This document shows positions 1 through 8,807 of a DNA stretch of 64,000 bases, piece after piece. Positions within the stretch are counted from its first letter, which is position 1. Every line of letters begins with the position of its first letter. The notes under the pieces were generated by a model. It was not told where the DNA came from. It ran no database searches and was given only the letters and a program-made list of their open reading frames with translations. This stretch comes from Pseudobacter ginsenosidimutans (lineage in GTDB: Bacteria > Bacteroidota > Bacteroidia > Chitinophagales > Chitinophagaceae). A program made the translations under genes and the position numbers. The stretch covers positions 5,766,001 to 5,830,000 of the forward strand of contig NZ_CP042431.1 in the NCBI RefSeq assembly GCF_007970185.1, given 5' to 3'.

Positions 1-1084
1 ACCATTGGAGGCTGAATGCTTCTGCGATGAAACCCACTACGGGAGGAACAATGAGAAAACCGAAATATCCGACTGTGGAAACGGCTGCAATGGCAGGACC
101 GCCGCTCATATTCTTTACCTTGCCAGCCATGCTGAACACCATTGGCACCACACAGCTCACGCCAAAACCAATAAGGATAAAACTGAAATAAGTAGTAATG
201 GTCCAGGGAAGGATAGCCGCCATCAGCAGGCCGGTGAACATCATGATACCACAATATCGCAGGAGGCTTTTAACGCCAATGGCATTGGCCACTTTATCCC
301 CTAGAAAACGGCCGAGCGTCATCGCCACCATGTACACGGCATATCCGGCAGTAGCCACTTCTTTGGAAGTACCCACCGCTTTTTTCAGGTAGATGGCGCT
401 CCAGTCATACATCGTTCCTTCACAGGCCATACAGGCAAAGCAGATGAATCCATAAGCCAGCATGGAACGTTGCGGCAAAGCAAAACTCTGTTTTCGTTCA
501 TGCGCCGCCGGTAGTTGCTGCACTGTATCTTTGAAATAGACTATCGCAAGCGTGGAAAGCGCAATACTCACTGCGGCAAAATGCCAGTGGGGCAACACGC
601 CCCAGTTCACCATCAGCGCACCGAGCGCGGCAGCCAGAAAGCCTGCGATGCTCCAGATACCATGTAAAGATGCAATAATGGATTTCGGGAATAATGCCTG
701 CACGGCAATGGACTGCGCATTGGCCGAGATATTCATCAGGTTGCGCGAAGAGCCGAAGAAGAACAGCACGGTGGCGAACTGCCAGGTCTCTGTTACCTGT
801 CCGATCAGGCACATCATGGTATTGAACATGAGTGCGCCTGCCAGCATAATATATCGGCTGCTGAACCTGCGAAGCAGGAATCCGGTGAGCGGGAGAGTAG
901 CCATCAGTCCTGCCGGCATCGCAAAGAGCACCGCGCCCAGCTCCGCTTCATTCAGGTGCAGTTTCTGCTGCAGCCCGGGGATACGGGACGCCCAGGTGGC
1001 AAAACCAAAACCTGAGAGAAAAAAGAAAACAGCTATAGCGATACGGGCCTTCCTGGCGGATTCACTGACCGGGGCTTCAACCAT
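1..1084 (-). CDS. MFS transporter, YbjJ/fucose-permease-like (3' end outside window)
   Basis: The minus-strand frame opens with ATG at 1084 (MVEAPVSES...) and stays open to the window edge, so the C-terminus is missing. The protein begins with a short cytosolic segment and then successive hydrophobic helices. The first helix ends in the motif FATWASRIPGLQ and is followed by the loop LNEAELGAVLFAMPAG, both typical of the YbjJ-like branch of the major facilitator superfamily. A TLGRFLGDKVAN segment fits the conserved loop between helices of the second half. It is expected to be an inner-membrane proton-coupled permease. The substrate cannot be read from the sequence; sugars or hydrophobic compounds are typical for the branch. 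It lies 105 bp downstream of the copper block on the same strand and may be transcribed separately. Confidence 0.8.
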   Translation of the reverse strand, partial: MVEAPVSESARKARIAIAVFFFLSGFGFATWASRIPGLQQKLHLNEAELGAVLFAMPAGLMATLPLTGFLLRRFSSRYIMLAGALMFNTMMCLIGQVTETWQFATVLFFFGSSRNLMNISANAQSIAVQALFPKSIIASLHGIWSIAGFLAAALGALMVNWGVLPHWHFAAVSIALSTLAIVYFKDTVQQLPAAHERKQSFALPQRSMLAYGFICFACMACEGTMYDWSAIYLKKAVGTSKEVATAGYAVYMVAMTLGRFLGDKVANAIGVKSLLRYCGIMMFTGLLMAAILPWTITTYFSFILIGFGVSCVVPMVFSMAGKVKNMSGGPAIAAVSTVGYFGFLIVPPVVGFIAEAFSLQW

Positions 1085-1189
1085 ACTTTCGGTTCTTTGA
1101 AGCTGCGAAGGTAAAAATTCATCGTCATATGACCCGTATCGCGTACACAAATGGCTGCTTATGATCGTTCGTTCTGTAACTGCGATGGC

Positions 1190-1756
1190 TTATTGAATGG
1201 TCTCTTTCAGCTCGCCACAGTTCAGCATCTTATCACCGAAATAAGGATTCCTGATTTCCTTTATTCCACTTATCCAGTAAGCGCCTTTATCGTTCAATGC
1301 CATGGGACAATAATCAACATACAATTCCCCACTGCCCATGCCGGCCTTTTTTACCAGGCCTATCAGTTGATTGCTGAGATCGGAGAATGCAGCTCTTTGC
1401 GATTCGATATCTTTTGCACCTGCGATCTTTGCAGCAGATTTGCCAAGTGCATCTGCATTCTTCATTTCTTTGGCGCCGGCCTCTATAGCGTTAGCCGCAA
1501 TCTTAGCCCTTGCCAAATCACTTTCCACCAGGGCTTTGGAGAGGGAAGAATATTGCTGGTAAACTGCATTCAGCAGATCGTCCTTTACCTGCGCAACAGT
1601 TGCAGTTCCTGCAGCAGGCGCAGCTTTTGCGTGATCCTGCCCTGAATGATCTGTACTGTCAGTTTGTACAGTTTTCTCTTTTTCTCCTGCATTGCCGCAG
1701 GCCACGAAAGTGAGCATCGCCATCAGTGCGAATGCAGTCAGGATCTGTGTTTTCAT
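1190..1756 (-). CDS. DUF3347 domain lipoprotein, copper-resistance associated
   Basis: This 188-residue protein has a signal peptide ending in a lipobox (FVACG, Cys about residue 20), so it is probably a periplasm-facing lipoprotein. A Lys/Asp/His-rich linker leads into a helical domain starting about residue 55 (VKDDLLNAVYQQYSSLSKALVESD), the DUF3347 pattern. The C-terminus has the characteristic Cys/Met/His-rich end: YVDYCPMALNDKGAYW, then NPYFGDKMLNCGEL. In this family those residues resemble the metal-binding tail of CusB-type adaptors, and the genes commonly sit beside Cus pumps. It lies 30 bp downstream of the HMBD-containing adaptor on the same strand and is the last gene of the Cus-like operon. 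A role as periplasmic copper chaperone or sequestering protein is inference. Confidence 0.85.
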   Translation of the reverse strand: MKTQILTAFALMAMLTFVACGNAGEKEKTVQTDSTDHSGQDHAKAAPAAGTATVAQVKDDLLNAVYQQYSSLSKALVESDLARAKIAANAIEAGAKEMKNADALGKSAAKIAGAKDIESQRAAFSDLSNQLIGLVKKAGMGSGELYVDYCPMALNDKGAYWISGIKEIRNPYFGDKMLNCGELKETIQ

Positions 1757-1786
1757 GATCTTGTTTTTATTGTTTTAAATGATTTA

Positions 1787-3007
1787 TCAATGATTGTGTG
1801 CAGCCATGGGGTCGGAGCCTTTTTTCAGAATGAATTCGCTGTACAGGAGATAAGCGCCCGTTACCACTACCGTATCACCCGAAGCGATGCCTTCCAGGAT
1901 CTCCACGCGGTCAGCATTCTCTATTCCTGTTTTTACCCGCCTTGGTTCAAATTTTCCTTTACCGGTCTGTACCCATACATGCGCGCCTTTCCCGTTGCGG
2001 ATCACTGCATCCACCGGTAATGTGAGTGCATTGCCATCCCCCTGAACGGGTAAGATCACATTAGCCTGAAGGCCAGGCTGCCAGCGGTTTCCGGGGTTGG
2101 CGATCTCACCACGCACCTGCATCAGCTGGCTACCGCTCTGCAAAGCCGGACTGATAAAGTTGATGGTCATACGCTGTGGCTCCTGCTCATATCCTGACAC
2201 CAGCACCATAACGGTCTGGCCTGTACGAACCAGCGGCGCTTCAGCCGGATAGAGATCGGCTTCCACCCATAATTTCCCGTAACCTTCCAGCCGCATAACA
2301 GGACTTCCCTGGGATACATATTGACCTTCGGTTACAGACAACTCCGCAACCATTCCGTTGCCGGTAGCAAAATAGTTCACGTAAGGATCCACTTTGCCGG
2401 ATTGCAGCAACGCTGCCAGCTGCGCATCGGATTGATCATAGAGTTTGAGTTTTTGCTTCGCCGCTTTTCCGATCTCACTGAAACGTGCATTGCCCGGAAA
2501 TTGCTTCGCCTGCGCAACAGCCATCAGGTATTCCTGCTGAAGTGCGGATAATTCTTCGGAATAGATCCGGTACAATAGTTGTCCTTTTTCCACTTTCACA
2601 CCTGTCTCCCGCACATACAGGTTCTCCACTCTTCCTGCAACGCGGCTGCTCATGAACATGGTTTGTTCAGGGTTTGTAACGATGCGGCCATTCAGTGTTC
2701 TCGAATTGTTCATGACTGCACTGCCCGCGACTACGGTTGTAATGTTGGCCAATGCAATCTGACTCTCGCTGAGCGTAAGGCTTGCCTCTTTATTGTTCTT
2801 ATCGAACAATACCAGGTCCATACCACAGATAGGGCAGGTGCCCATTTTGTTCTGAACTATCTGCGGATGCATCGGGCAGGTATAGGTTTGCACCACAGCA
2901 ACGGTTGTATCGTTTTCCTTTTTTGTTGTTTCTCCGCAAGCAGCCAGGAAGACTGCCGGCAGCAATCCGGCAAACGCCATCAACTTCACGAATTGTTTTC
3001 TTTCCAT
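1787..3007 (-). CDS. cusB: CusB-like RND efflux adaptor with N-terminal heavy-metal-binding domain
   Basis: This is a periplasmic membrane-fusion protein of 406 residues. A lipobox (FLAACG, Cys about residue 25) gives a lipid-anchored N-terminus. A short heavy-metal-binding domain follows at residues 43-65 with CPMHP...CPICGM, two Cys pairs plus His and Met as seen in CusB/CopA-associated domains. Next come the barrel-sandwich half motifs (VAGRVENLYVRETGVKVEKGQLL), an alpha-hairpin region at about 140-205, and the returning lipoyl half and beta-barrel (GMVAELSVTEGQYVSQGSPV). The C-terminus is His-containing (MAAHNH). It would bridge the split CusA pump to the TolC-like channel and pass Cu(I)/Ag(I). 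It starts 5 bp after the stop of a second, distinct adaptor, so the operon encodes two adaptors. Confidence 0.9.
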   Translation of the reverse strand: MERKQFVKLMAFAGLLPAVFLAACGETTKKENDTTVAVVQTYTCPMHPQIVQNKMGTCPICGMDLVLFDKNNKEASLTLSESQIALANITTVVAGSAVMNNSRTLNGRIVTNPEQTMFMSSRVAGRVENLYVRETGVKVEKGQLLYRIYSEELSALQQEYLMAVAQAKQFPGNARFSEIGKAAKQKLKLYDQSDAQLAALLQSGKVDPYVNYFATGNGMVAELSVTEGQYVSQGSPVMRLEGYGKLWVEADLYPAEAPLVRTGQTVMVLVSGYEQEPQRMTINFISPALQSGSQLMQVRGEIANPGNRWQPGLQANVILPVQGDGNALTLPVDAVIRNGKGAHVWVQTGKGKFEPRRVKTGIENADRVEILEGIASGDTVVVTGAYLLYSEFILKKGSDPMAAHNH

Positions 3008-3012
3008 AACTG

Positions 3013-4209
3013 TTATTGAAGGCTTTGATGTACTTTGATAAAACTTTCACTGTCCACCAGGTAATAAGCATTGGCTGCTATTTCCAGGCCATTGAGATCA
3101 GACAATACCTGAATCCATTCTTTATCTATCACGCCTGTTTTGATCTGCACAGGATTGAACACATTGTTCTCCCTGATGAAAACAACAGCCTGCTGTCCTT
3201 GCATCCAAACAGCTTCTTTGGGCAACCACCAGCTGTTCCTGTATACAACAGGCACAGAAGCAGTCAACAATTGACCAGCCTGAAACCCTTGCTGGTTCAG
3301 GTATACACGGGCCAGTGTAAAATTCTCGCCATTGCGGAATACTGGTTCTATCAACCCGATCTTACCGGAGAACATGTCTGTTTTGTTTGCATCTGACCAG
3401 AAGAGGATCGATTGTCCATTCCTGATCTTTGCAGCCATTGCAGGAGGAAAGGCAAACCCGGCCAGCAGTTGCTCCGATTGATAAATTGTAAAAATGCTTT
3501 GTCCGGCATTTACATATTGTCCTTCACGCAGCAACACAGGAGTTGCAGAGGGCGCGCTTACGCTACTATTAACAGGAACGCCCGTTCCTCCCATACCAGA
3601 CATGCCATCACCGGCTGGCGCAGCAGTTTGCGGCACAGTCACAACCGGCGCAGCAGCCGTCTTCTCAAGAATATAGCCAGTTGCCGGACTGTACACAGGC
3701 ACGCGGTATAAGATCTTTCCACTGCGCAGCACAGCAGTGATCTGTGCCGGCTGCATGCCTGCCAGTTGCAGCTTCTCTTTGGCCCGCTGCAACATGGCGT
3801 CATCGTTTGTACCTGCCAGGTAGAGCAGCTCCTGCTGAGCCGCTGCCAGATCGGGAGAGTAAAGCTCCATGATCAGTTCTCCTTTTTTTACCGGCTGATA
3901 ATTGTATTTGATCAGCAATCTTTCAATCCTTCCGGATACACGGCTGCTGATACTGGTCTGATGCCTTGTATCATAGTTCACTATTCCATTTACTTCACTG
4001 GCGATAATCCGGCTTCCGGAAATTCCTTTCACTACTGGGATGGAGGCTATCACGCGCTGGTTTGCAGGTTGTGTGAGTTGCTTCACATCATTTCCAATGA
4101 CTGTTTCCTTATGTCCGCCGCTATGCGCCGGCGCTGTTTTCTCTTTACAGGAAATGAAAAACAGCACAACTGCGATGACACTAACGATATAACTGTTTCT
4201 CATAATCAA
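3013..4209 (-). CDS. Second RND efflux periplasmic adaptor (CusB/CzcB-like) with Gly/Met-rich insert
   Basis: This 398-residue lipoprotein-type adaptor has a lipobox (LFFISC, Cys about 21). It shows the MFP architecture: VSGRIERLLIKYNYQPVKKGELI (first lipoyl half), a short alpha hairpin with QQELLYLAG and GMQPAQITAVL, then VYSPATGYILEK. There the second lipoyl half is interrupted by a low-complexity Ala/Pro/Gly/Met/Ser insert at about 175-215 (GDGMSGMGGTG), before VLLREGQYVNAGQSIF resumes the fold. A beta-barrel and membrane-proximal domain follow. There is no CPMHP-type domain here, unlike the neighbouring adaptor. Two start codons two residues apart (4209, 4203) are possible, and both overlap the upstream outer-membrane factor gene by over 20 bp, indicating translational coupling. 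It probably acts with the CusA halves in Cu/Ag efflux. Confidence 0.85.
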   Translation of the reverse strand: MIMRNSYIVSVIAVVLFFISCKEKTAPAHSGGHKETVIGNDVKQLTQPANQRVIASIPVVKGISGSRIIASEVNGIVNYDTRHQTSISSRVSGRIERLLIKYNYQPVKKGELIMELYSPDLAAAQQELLYLAGTNDDAMLQRAKEKLQLAGMQPAQITAVLRSGKILYRVPVYSPATGYILEKTAAAPVVTVPQTAAPAGDGMSGMGGTGVPVNSSVSAPSATPVLLREGQYVNAGQSIFTIYQSEQLLAGFAFPPAMAAKIRNGQSILFWSDANKTDMFSGKIGLIEPVFRNGENFTLARVYLNQQGFQAGQLLTASVPVVYRNSWWLPKEAVWMQGQQAVVFIRENNVFNPVQIKTGVIDKEWIQVLSDLNGLEIAANAYYLVDSESFIKVHQSLQ

Positions 4210-5434
4210 CTATCATTTCGTACAACTTTAATTTTTCGTCCAGCACATTCATCTGCATCATGGTCATGGCTTCCCAGGCGTCTATCACATTGCTGAGATT
4301 CATCTTGTTTTCCTGGTAGGAGAGGAAGTTCAGGTCCATGGTGCGTTGCAGTGCAGGAATGATCTTCTTTTCCATGCCTTCGATTCGTTGCTGCATGGTG
4401 TGCAGCTCATATTGCATACCATAGAGCATTCCTTGTGTTTCCTGCAGCATTGCAGCCCTTTCTTTTTCCATACCCTGTATGCTGAGCTGCATGGCCTTCA
4501 CTTCATTCCTGTACATTTTTGCACTCCAGGGTGCAATGGGAATGCTCACCATACCCATGACGCTGTATGCCTGCGGCATCATCTTCGCCAGCGGGCTCAT
4601 ATGATCGAAGCGGATGCGGAAATCAGGTTTTCTGCCGAGCTTCATGCTTTCCACATTCAGTTGCATGCTCCGGATGCTCTCGTTCATTTTGAGGATATCT
4701 TTCCTTTGCAAAGCCAGAGAAGCCGTATCGTAACTGGCTGCGGGTGTGAATACGGGCTGGTAGGTGGTATCTATCTCGAACTGGCTGTTGCCTTCCGCAT
4801 TCATCAGGCTGTTGAGCCAACTGCGCGCTTTGGCGATGGTGCCGTTTTGCATTTTTACCATATTCCTGTTTTCCTCTATTTTCGATTCCGCTTTATACAC
4901 GTTGCCGGCCAGCGACTGATTGTAGGGATAGCGTACTTCTTCGATCTTCTTCATGGTAAGCATGATACTTTTATTCTCTTCCAGCACTTTTATCCTTTCC
5001 CTTGCAATGAGCCAGTTGAAATAAAGACGCCTTGCCTGCGCCTTCATTTCATTCAGCGTGATGGCACGGCTGGCCCTTTCCACCGCACCCTGCGAAGCGA
5101 TGTATTGTTTCTTTGCGCGTTGTTTCGCCGGATTGGGAATGTCCTGTTCTATCTGCAACATCAGGTTGCCTTTGTCGCGGTCATCCATGAGCTTCTGCCC
5201 GGGATATGGCGTCATGAAAGTACCGAGCCCTACCATGGGCGCCATCCAGGCGGTGCTGGCCTCAGCGCTGTACCCATAGCTTTGTGCCTTCAGTTCGTAG
5301 GACTGCAACAGGATATTGTTCTGATCGATGCGTTTCAGAATACTGTCGAGACTCAGCACCGGCACTTGCCGGGCCTGCGTCATAGCAGGCAGCAACAACA
5401 ATGCATATGCGAATATATTAGTGAGCCGTTTCAT
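4181..5434 (-). CDS. TolC-family outer-membrane efflux protein (CusC-like)
   Basis: This is the outer-membrane channel of the tripartite metal pump. I chose the start at 5434 (MKRLTNIFAYALLLLPAMTQA) because it gives a clean signal peptide; the frame opens 11 codons earlier inside the upstream gene. The mature part has the two-repeat, coiled-coil-rich outer-membrane-efflux pattern: LDSILKRIDQNNILLQSYELKAQ at the N-terminus, a long helical region with ARRLYFNWLIARERIKVLEENK, then the second repeat with MYRNEVKAMQLSIQGMEKERAAM. Met is unusually frequent, for example in the helices around MLYGMQYELHTMQQRIEGM, in keeping with a copper/silver system. The start overlaps the end of the CusA C-terminal half by 17 bp, and the 3' end overlaps the next adaptor gene. 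Confidence 0.85.
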   Translation of the reverse strand: MKRLTNIFAYALLLLPAMTQARQVPVLSLDSILKRIDQNNILLQSYELKAQSYGYSAEASTAWMAPMVGLGTFMTPYPGQKLMDDRDKGNLMLQIEQDIPNPAKQRAKKQYIASQGAVERASRAITLNEMKAQARRLYFNWLIARERIKVLEENKSIMLTMKKIEEVRYPYNQSLAGNVYKAESKIEENRNMVKMQNGTIAKARSWLNSLMNAEGNSQFEIDTTYQPVFTPAASYDTASLALQRKDILKMNESIRSMQLNVESMKLGRKPDFRIRFDHMSPLAKMMPQAYSVMGMVSIPIAPWSAKMYRNEVKAMQLSIQGMEKERAAMLQETQGMLYGMQYELHTMQQRIEGMEKKIIPALQRTMDLNFLSYQENKMNLSNVIDAWEAMTMMQMNVLDEKLKLYEMIVDYEKQLYR

Positions 5435-7349
5435 GTATTTCGAGTTTACCGTATTTGCGTAATTCATATTCTTTGGTCATGAGGAAGATGAGGGGCGTTA
5501 CCAGCAGGATATGCGTGGAGCTGGTGAGCACGCCGCCGATCATCGGCAGAACGATCGGTTTCATTACATCTGTTCCAACGCCGGTTGCCCAGAGCACAGG
5601 TATGAGCCCGAACAGGGACACACAGACTGTCATCAGCTTCGGGCGTAATCTTCTGGCAGCTCCATAGATCACGTATTTCCTCAGATCCTCCTTAGTGATG
5701 CTGGCTGAAGAATTCCCTTTTTCCTTTACCAGTTGAGCCATGGCATCGTTGAGATAGATCACCATCACAATACCCGTTTCCACTGCAATGCCAAACAGGG
5801 CAATAAAACCTACGGCCACTGCCACTGATAAATTCACATCCCAGAACCAGATCATGTACGCGCCACCGATCAATGCAAAAGGCACGGTAATGAGGCTGAG
5901 AAAGGCTTCGCGCAATGAATGAAAAGCGAAGTAGAGGGAAAAGAAAATGATCAGCAATACTATGGGGGCAATCCAGAGCAGTGTCTGCTGGCCGCGGATC
6001 AGGTTTTCATATTGTCCGCTCCATTCAAGGAAATATCCCTGCGGCAAAATCCCTTTAGCGTTGTTCATTTTTTCTATGGCTTCCTTTACGGTACTGCCAA
6101 GGTCGCGGTCGCGAACATTGAAGAGCACTGCGCCACGCAGCATGGCATTCTCGGAGGTGATCATAGGCGGCCCATCTTCAAACACCACATCCGCCACAGC
6201 AGACAGCGGTACTTCACCCATAGAGGAAGACATCAGCGGTATGCGCTTGATGCGTTCGGGGCTATTCCTGTATTCCTGCGCCAGTCTAACGTTGATGGAG
6301 AAACGCTGACGTCCTTCAATGGTCTGCGCTACAGGAGCGCCGCCCAGTGTGGTTTCCACTGCCTGGTTCACATCGTCCACGGACAGGCCGTATCGCGCCA
6401 GTTGGTCGCGCTTCACATTGATGCTGAGATATTTTCCTCCGGTAACGGGTTCCACGTAGAGATCGGCTATGCCTGGTGTTCCCTCCAGCGATTGACGCAC
6501 ACGTTCAGAAACTGCTGCGATGGTATCGAGATTCTGACCGTACACTTTTACACCTACATCCGTTCTGATGCCGGTAGCCAGCATATTGATGCGGTTGATG
6601 ATGGGCTGTGTCCACCCGTTCACAACTCCCGGTATCTGCAGCTTTGCATCCAGCTCGTTGATGATGTCTTTTTTGGTGATGCCTTCGCGCCACTTGACTT
6701 TCGGTTTTAGCATGATGATGGTCTCGATCATACTAATGGGAGAATTGTCCGTTGCAGTATTGGCGCGGCCTGCCTTGCCCAGCACTTTGTCTACTTCCGG
6801 TATGGTACGGATCAGTTTATCCTGCACCTGCAAAATTCGTTTTGCTTCACCGTTAGATACATCCGGCAATGTCACTGGCATGAAAAGGATACTCTGCTCA
6901 TCCAGTGGCGGCATGAATTCGCTGCCGAGACTTTTGAGCAGGGGAATGGTGATCACCAGTGCGGCCAGGTTGATGGCCAGGGTAGTCTTTCTCCATTTCA
7001 ACACCGTTTTGATGATGGGCTCATAGATCTTTTCCAGCACGCGGGTAACCGGGTTGGCGTTGTCCGGCCTGAATTTCCCTTTCATGAAAAAAGAGATGAG
7101 CACCGGCGCCAGCGTAATCACCAGAATGGCATCCACTATCATGATGAAGGTCTTGGTCCATGCCAGCGGATGGAAGAGTTTGCCTTCCTGTCCGGTCAGC
7201 ATGAATACGGGGAGGAAGGAAGTGATGATGATCACGGTAGCGAAGAATACACCACGGCTCACCTGTTTACTGGCGTCTTCAACCACTTTCAGCCGCTCTT
7301 CCTCGGTGATCCATTTTTCCTTTTTTATCTTTTTGCTGAACCAGCTCAT
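5418..7349 (-). CDS. cusA: CusA/CzcA-type RND pump, C-terminal portion (split gene)
   Basis: These 643 residues match the heavy-metal RND pump from the cytoplasmic segment before TM5 to the C-terminus. The ORF opens MSWFSKKIKKEKW, then EERLKVVEDASKQVSRGVFF and FLPVFMLTGQEGKLFHPLAWTKT, as in CusA. It carries the second periplasmic porter region, including RINMLATGI and GPPMITSENAML, which appear to supply two of the three Met ligands of the CusA metal site. The third position appears as Leu (ARYGL). TM10 keeps the proton-relay Glu (GIAVETGIVM) and the following RLRPKLMTV Lys. The ATG at 7349 overlaps the stop of the N-terminal ORF as ATGA, so reinitiation is likely. An in-frame TGA lies nine bases upstream of this ATG, so the frame cannot extend backwards. 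Confidence 0.88.
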   Translation of the reverse strand: MSWFSKKIKKEKWITEEERLKVVEDASKQVSRGVFFATVIIITSFLPVFMLTGQEGKLFHPLAWTKTFIMIVDAILVITLAPVLISFFMKGKFRPDNANPVTRVLEKIYEPIIKTVLKWRKTTLAINLAALVITIPLLKSLGSEFMPPLDEQSILFMPVTLPDVSNGEAKRILQVQDKLIRTIPEVDKVLGKAGRANTATDNSPISMIETIIMLKPKVKWREGITKKDIINELDAKLQIPGVVNGWTQPIINRINMLATGIRTDVGVKVYGQNLDTIAAVSERVRQSLEGTPGIADLYVEPVTGGKYLSINVKRDQLARYGLSVDDVNQAVETTLGGAPVAQTIEGRQRFSINVRLAQEYRNSPERIKRIPLMSSSMGEVPLSAVADVVFEDGPPMITSENAMLRGAVLFNVRDRDLGSTVKEAIEKMNNAKGILPQGYFLEWSGQYENLIRGQQTLLWIAPIVLLIIFFSLYFAFHSLREAFLSLITVPFALIGGAYMIWFWDVNLSVAVAVGFIALFGIAVETGIVMVIYLNDAMAQLVKEKGNSSASITKEDLRKYVIYGAARRLRPKLMTVCVSLFGLIPVLWATGVGTDVMKPIVLPMIGGVLTSSTHILLVTPLIFLMTKEYELRKYGKLEIHETAH

Positions 7350-8641
7350 AATTGTTCATTTTTTTGTTTTTCCTGCCATATGGCATATCGTTCCGCAAGA
7401 TGTTTGTAGGCGTTCTCGCTCATGATGATGCCATTGTCTACGATCACTCCGATGGCCAGTGCAATACCGGTAAGGCTCATGATATTTGAACTGATGCCAA
7501 ATGCATTAAGCAGAATGAAACTGGCTGCGAGAGTAATGGGGATCTGGATGATAATACTGAGTGCGCTCCTCCAGTGGAACAGGAACACGATCACTACGAT
7601 GGACACAACCAGCATTTCTTCCAGCAGCGTACGTTTGATGGACTCCACCGATTCCGTGATCAGTTCACCACGGTCATACACGATATCGAATTTCACTTTT
7701 TCGGGAAAGCCTTTCGCCACTTCTTTCATCTTCTCTTTCACACGGTCGATCACGGCAGCGGCATTCTCGCCATATCGCATCACCACGATGCCACCAACAC
7801 GTTCACCTTCGCCATCCTGGTCGAAGATGCCAAGACGTGTTTCGCCCGTCATCTGAACCGTACCGATATCGGATACACGAACAGGTATACTGTTCTGATT
7901 CTTGACGGGAATATTGCCGATCTCTTCCATCGACTGCAAATAGCCGGAGGTTTTGATAATATAGCCGATATCGCTCAGTTCGAATTTCCGGCCTCCGGAT
8001 TCATTGTTATTGGCGCGGATGGCATTCAATACTTCGTTCACAGATAAGCGATAGTAGAGGAGTTTATTGGGATCAAGCGTTACCTGGTATTGTTTCTGGA
8101 AGCCGCCGAAACTGGCGATCTCGCTTACTCCTTCAACATTTTGTAATGCGAATTTCACGTACCAGTCCTGCAGTGCCCTTTGTTCACCCAGGTCCATTTG
8201 CGGAGCGTCCAGGGTATACCAGAGGATATGCCCAACGCCGGTACCATCCGGCCCCAGCTGCGGTGTAACGCCGGTGGGCAGTGAGCGGGTAACGGTGCTG
8301 AGCCTTTCCAGTACGCGCTCGCGGGCCCAGTATACATCAACATCATCGTTAAAGATCACGTAGATGAAACTCATTCCGAACATGGAAGAGCCCCGCACAT
8401 ATTTGATTTTGGGAAGTCCCTGTAAATTGGTAACGAGGGGATAGGTGATCTGGTCTTCGATCAGTTGCGGTCCGCGTCCCATCCATTCTGTAAAAACGAT
8501 CACCTGGTTTTCAGAAAGATCGGGAATGGCGTCCACCGGGTTTTTCTTCATGGCAAAGAATCCCCAGATAAACAGGATGGCGGCCAGCAACAGAACAATA
8601 TAACGGTTCCTCAGAGACCATTCAATAATGCGATGTACCAT
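7346..8641 (-). CDS. cusA: CusA/CzcA-type RND pump, N-terminal portion (split gene)
   Basis: I chose the ATG at 8641 (MVHRIIEWSLRNRYIV) because it gives the usual short cytoplasmic start before TM1; the frame opens 15 codons upstream. The 431 residues cover TM1 (LLLAAILFIWGFFAM), the conserved VDAIPDLSENQVIVFTEWMGR, the first periplasmic porter subdomains (GSSMFGMSFIYVIF; GFQKQYQVTLDP) and TM2-TM4. The proton-relay Asp is kept (GIALAIGVIVDNGIIM). The ORF then stops after KHLAERYAIWQEKQKNEQL, in the cytoplasmic loop where an intact CusA of about 1,040 residues would continue. The next ORF resumes at the homologous point with no obvious loss of conserved sequence. The two products together should form the Cu(I)/Ag(I)-exporting inner-membrane pump. 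Confidence 0.88.
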   Translation of the reverse strand: MVHRIIEWSLRNRYIVLLLAAILFIWGFFAMKKNPVDAIPDLSENQVIVFTEWMGRGPQLIEDQITYPLVTNLQGLPKIKYVRGSSMFGMSFIYVIFNDDVDVYWARERVLERLSTVTRSLPTGVTPQLGPDGTGVGHILWYTLDAPQMDLGEQRALQDWYVKFALQNVEGVSEIASFGGFQKQYQVTLDPNKLLYYRLSVNEVLNAIRANNNESGGRKFELSDIGYIIKTSGYLQSMEEIGNIPVKNQNSIPVRVSDIGTVQMTGETRLGIFDQDGEGERVGGIVVMRYGENAAAVIDRVKEKMKEVAKGFPEKVKFDIVYDRGELITESVESIKRTLLEEMLVVSIVVIVFLFHWRSALSIIIQIPITLAASFILLNAFGISSNIMSLTGIALAIGVIVDNGIIMSENAYKHLAERYAIWQEKQKNEQL

Positions 8642-8787
8642 ACTGATAGATTTCAGTACAGCGCAACATGCAGACGGATGAACCATTAATGCATGATGCG
8701 TGTAAAATTGGAAAAGTGGAATAATGAAAAACTGGTCACAGCGCAGCAGGGCAGGAGAGAATGCTGCAAAATGCTGTACAAATCATT

Positions 8788-8806
8788 ACCTGCCTGGGAG
8801 GCGGGT
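8788..8806. repeat. Short palindrome matching one arm of the repeat at 50704-50809
   Basis: An 8-bp arm (ACCTGCCT), a GGG loop and a complementary arm (AGGCGGGT, one G-T pair) form a hairpin immediately after the stop of the Cys-rich gene ending at 8808. The core CCYGCCKGGGAGGCGGGY is shared with the third hairpin of the repeat at 50758-50775, so this looks like a dispersed palindromic element. It has no T-tract on the minus side, so it is a poor intrinsic terminator. Confidence 0.5.
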
Positions 8807-8807
8807 A

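Noticed and set aside
4346-5482. A 378-codon open frame on the plus strand opposite the CusC-like gene
   Set aside because: It is His/Phe/Cys-rich without family motifs and lies wholly antisense to a well-supported TolC-family gene; it reflects codon bias of the true gene.
7346-7370. Programmed -1 frameshift on the A7 run (A AAA AAT) joining the two CusA halves
   Set aside because: After a -1 shift at the A run the next codon is TGA, so no fusion would form; reinitiation at the ATGA overlap is more plausible.
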